The notes under the pieces: generated by a model | Told to the model about the DNA's origin: nothing | Seen by the model: only the letters and a program-made list of their open reading frames with translations | Databases searched by the model: none | Shown: in pieces, positions 38,215 to 38,263 of the stretch | Numbering within the stretch: the first letter of the stretch is position 1 | Layout: each line of letters starts with the position of its first letter | Translations under genes and position numbers: made by a program | Source of the DNA: Nitrospira sp. | Lineage (GTDB): Bacteria; Nitrospirota; Nitrospiria; Nitrospirales; Nitrospiraceae | Length of the DNA: 38,263 bases | Assembly (NCBI GenBank): GCA_025360665.1 | Contig: JANYBU010000359.1 | Coordinates: 1 to 38,263 of the forward strand | Direction of reading: 5' to 3'

Positions 38215-38263
38215 ATGAGAGACCCCGACTCAATGGGTTTCCTCGATTCCGTGATCGCCCTTC
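38215..38263 (+). CDS. Start of a further gene, cut by the window end
   Basis: An ATG at 38215 behind CCAAGGTGAACCG opens the frame MRDPDSMGFLDSVIAL, which runs off the window. Too little remains to name a family. The good ribosome site and the spacing after the CBS gene (63 bases) suggest a real gene. Confidence 0.4.
   Translation, partial: MRDPDSMGFLDSVIAL

Overview
The window looks like chromosomal DNA of a GC-rich, Gram-negative bacterium, most likely a Nitrospira-type member of the Nitrospirota. This is inferred from gene content, not from a marker gene: an archaeal-type S-adenosylmethionine synthetase, RtcB with archease, RtcA, a free-standing LigD-type 3'-phosphoesterase, an archaeal-type adenosine-specific kinase, dodecin, BON and CBS proteins, and Slp, Pal and MlaC envelope proteins. 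No tRNA, rRNA, CRISPR array, transposase or integrase was recognised.

Layout. 1-5050: a small lipoprotein, a Mut7-C RNase, a DUF1614 remnant, a CapA-like protein, and a tight leftward operon of Slp lipoprotein, frameshifted phosphoribosyltransferase, double universal stress protein and PEBP. 5050-11700: repeat elements, a BON protein, DnaJ, archaeal-type MAT, then rightward a protein-isoaspartate methyltransferase, an APC permease and an Hsp33 remnant. 12700-16370: a gene-cassette array with four attC-like sites and two further R'-like cores, all genes leftward, carrying an unknown protein, an Abi_C protein, a Shedu-like nuclease and a DUF4160/DUF2442 pair. No integron integrase lies in the window, so it is a CALIN-like array. 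16590-23380: an HtrA fragment and a leftward group of Mrp ATPase, HypE-like protein, zinc ribbon, RtcB, archease, diaminopimelate-dehydrogenase-like protein, nitroreductase and a small protein. 23700-27800: a rightward group behind a sigma-54-type promoter candidate: periplasmic protein, Pal lipoprotein, second lipoprotein, CBS protein and a HAD/HerA-like ATPase fusion. 28100-31830: zinc-ribbon protein, dodecin, MlaC, and a leftward set of adenosine-specific kinase, 3'-phosphoesterase, THUMP protein and a small protein. 32700-38263: a CBS remnant, frameshifted RtcA, PolX, a zinc-ribbon protein, a four-CBS protein and the start of one more gene.

Two themes stand out. The first is repair of nucleic-acid ends and stress tolerance (RtcB, archease, RtcA, LigD-type phosphoesterase, PolX, DnaJ, PCMT, USPs). 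The second is genome plasticity: two families of short terminal-inverted-repeat elements, several gene remnants, and a cassette array loaded with defence-type genes. Two genes (phosphoribosyltransferase and rtcA) each lack one base in a C or G run, which could be real decay or assembly error.
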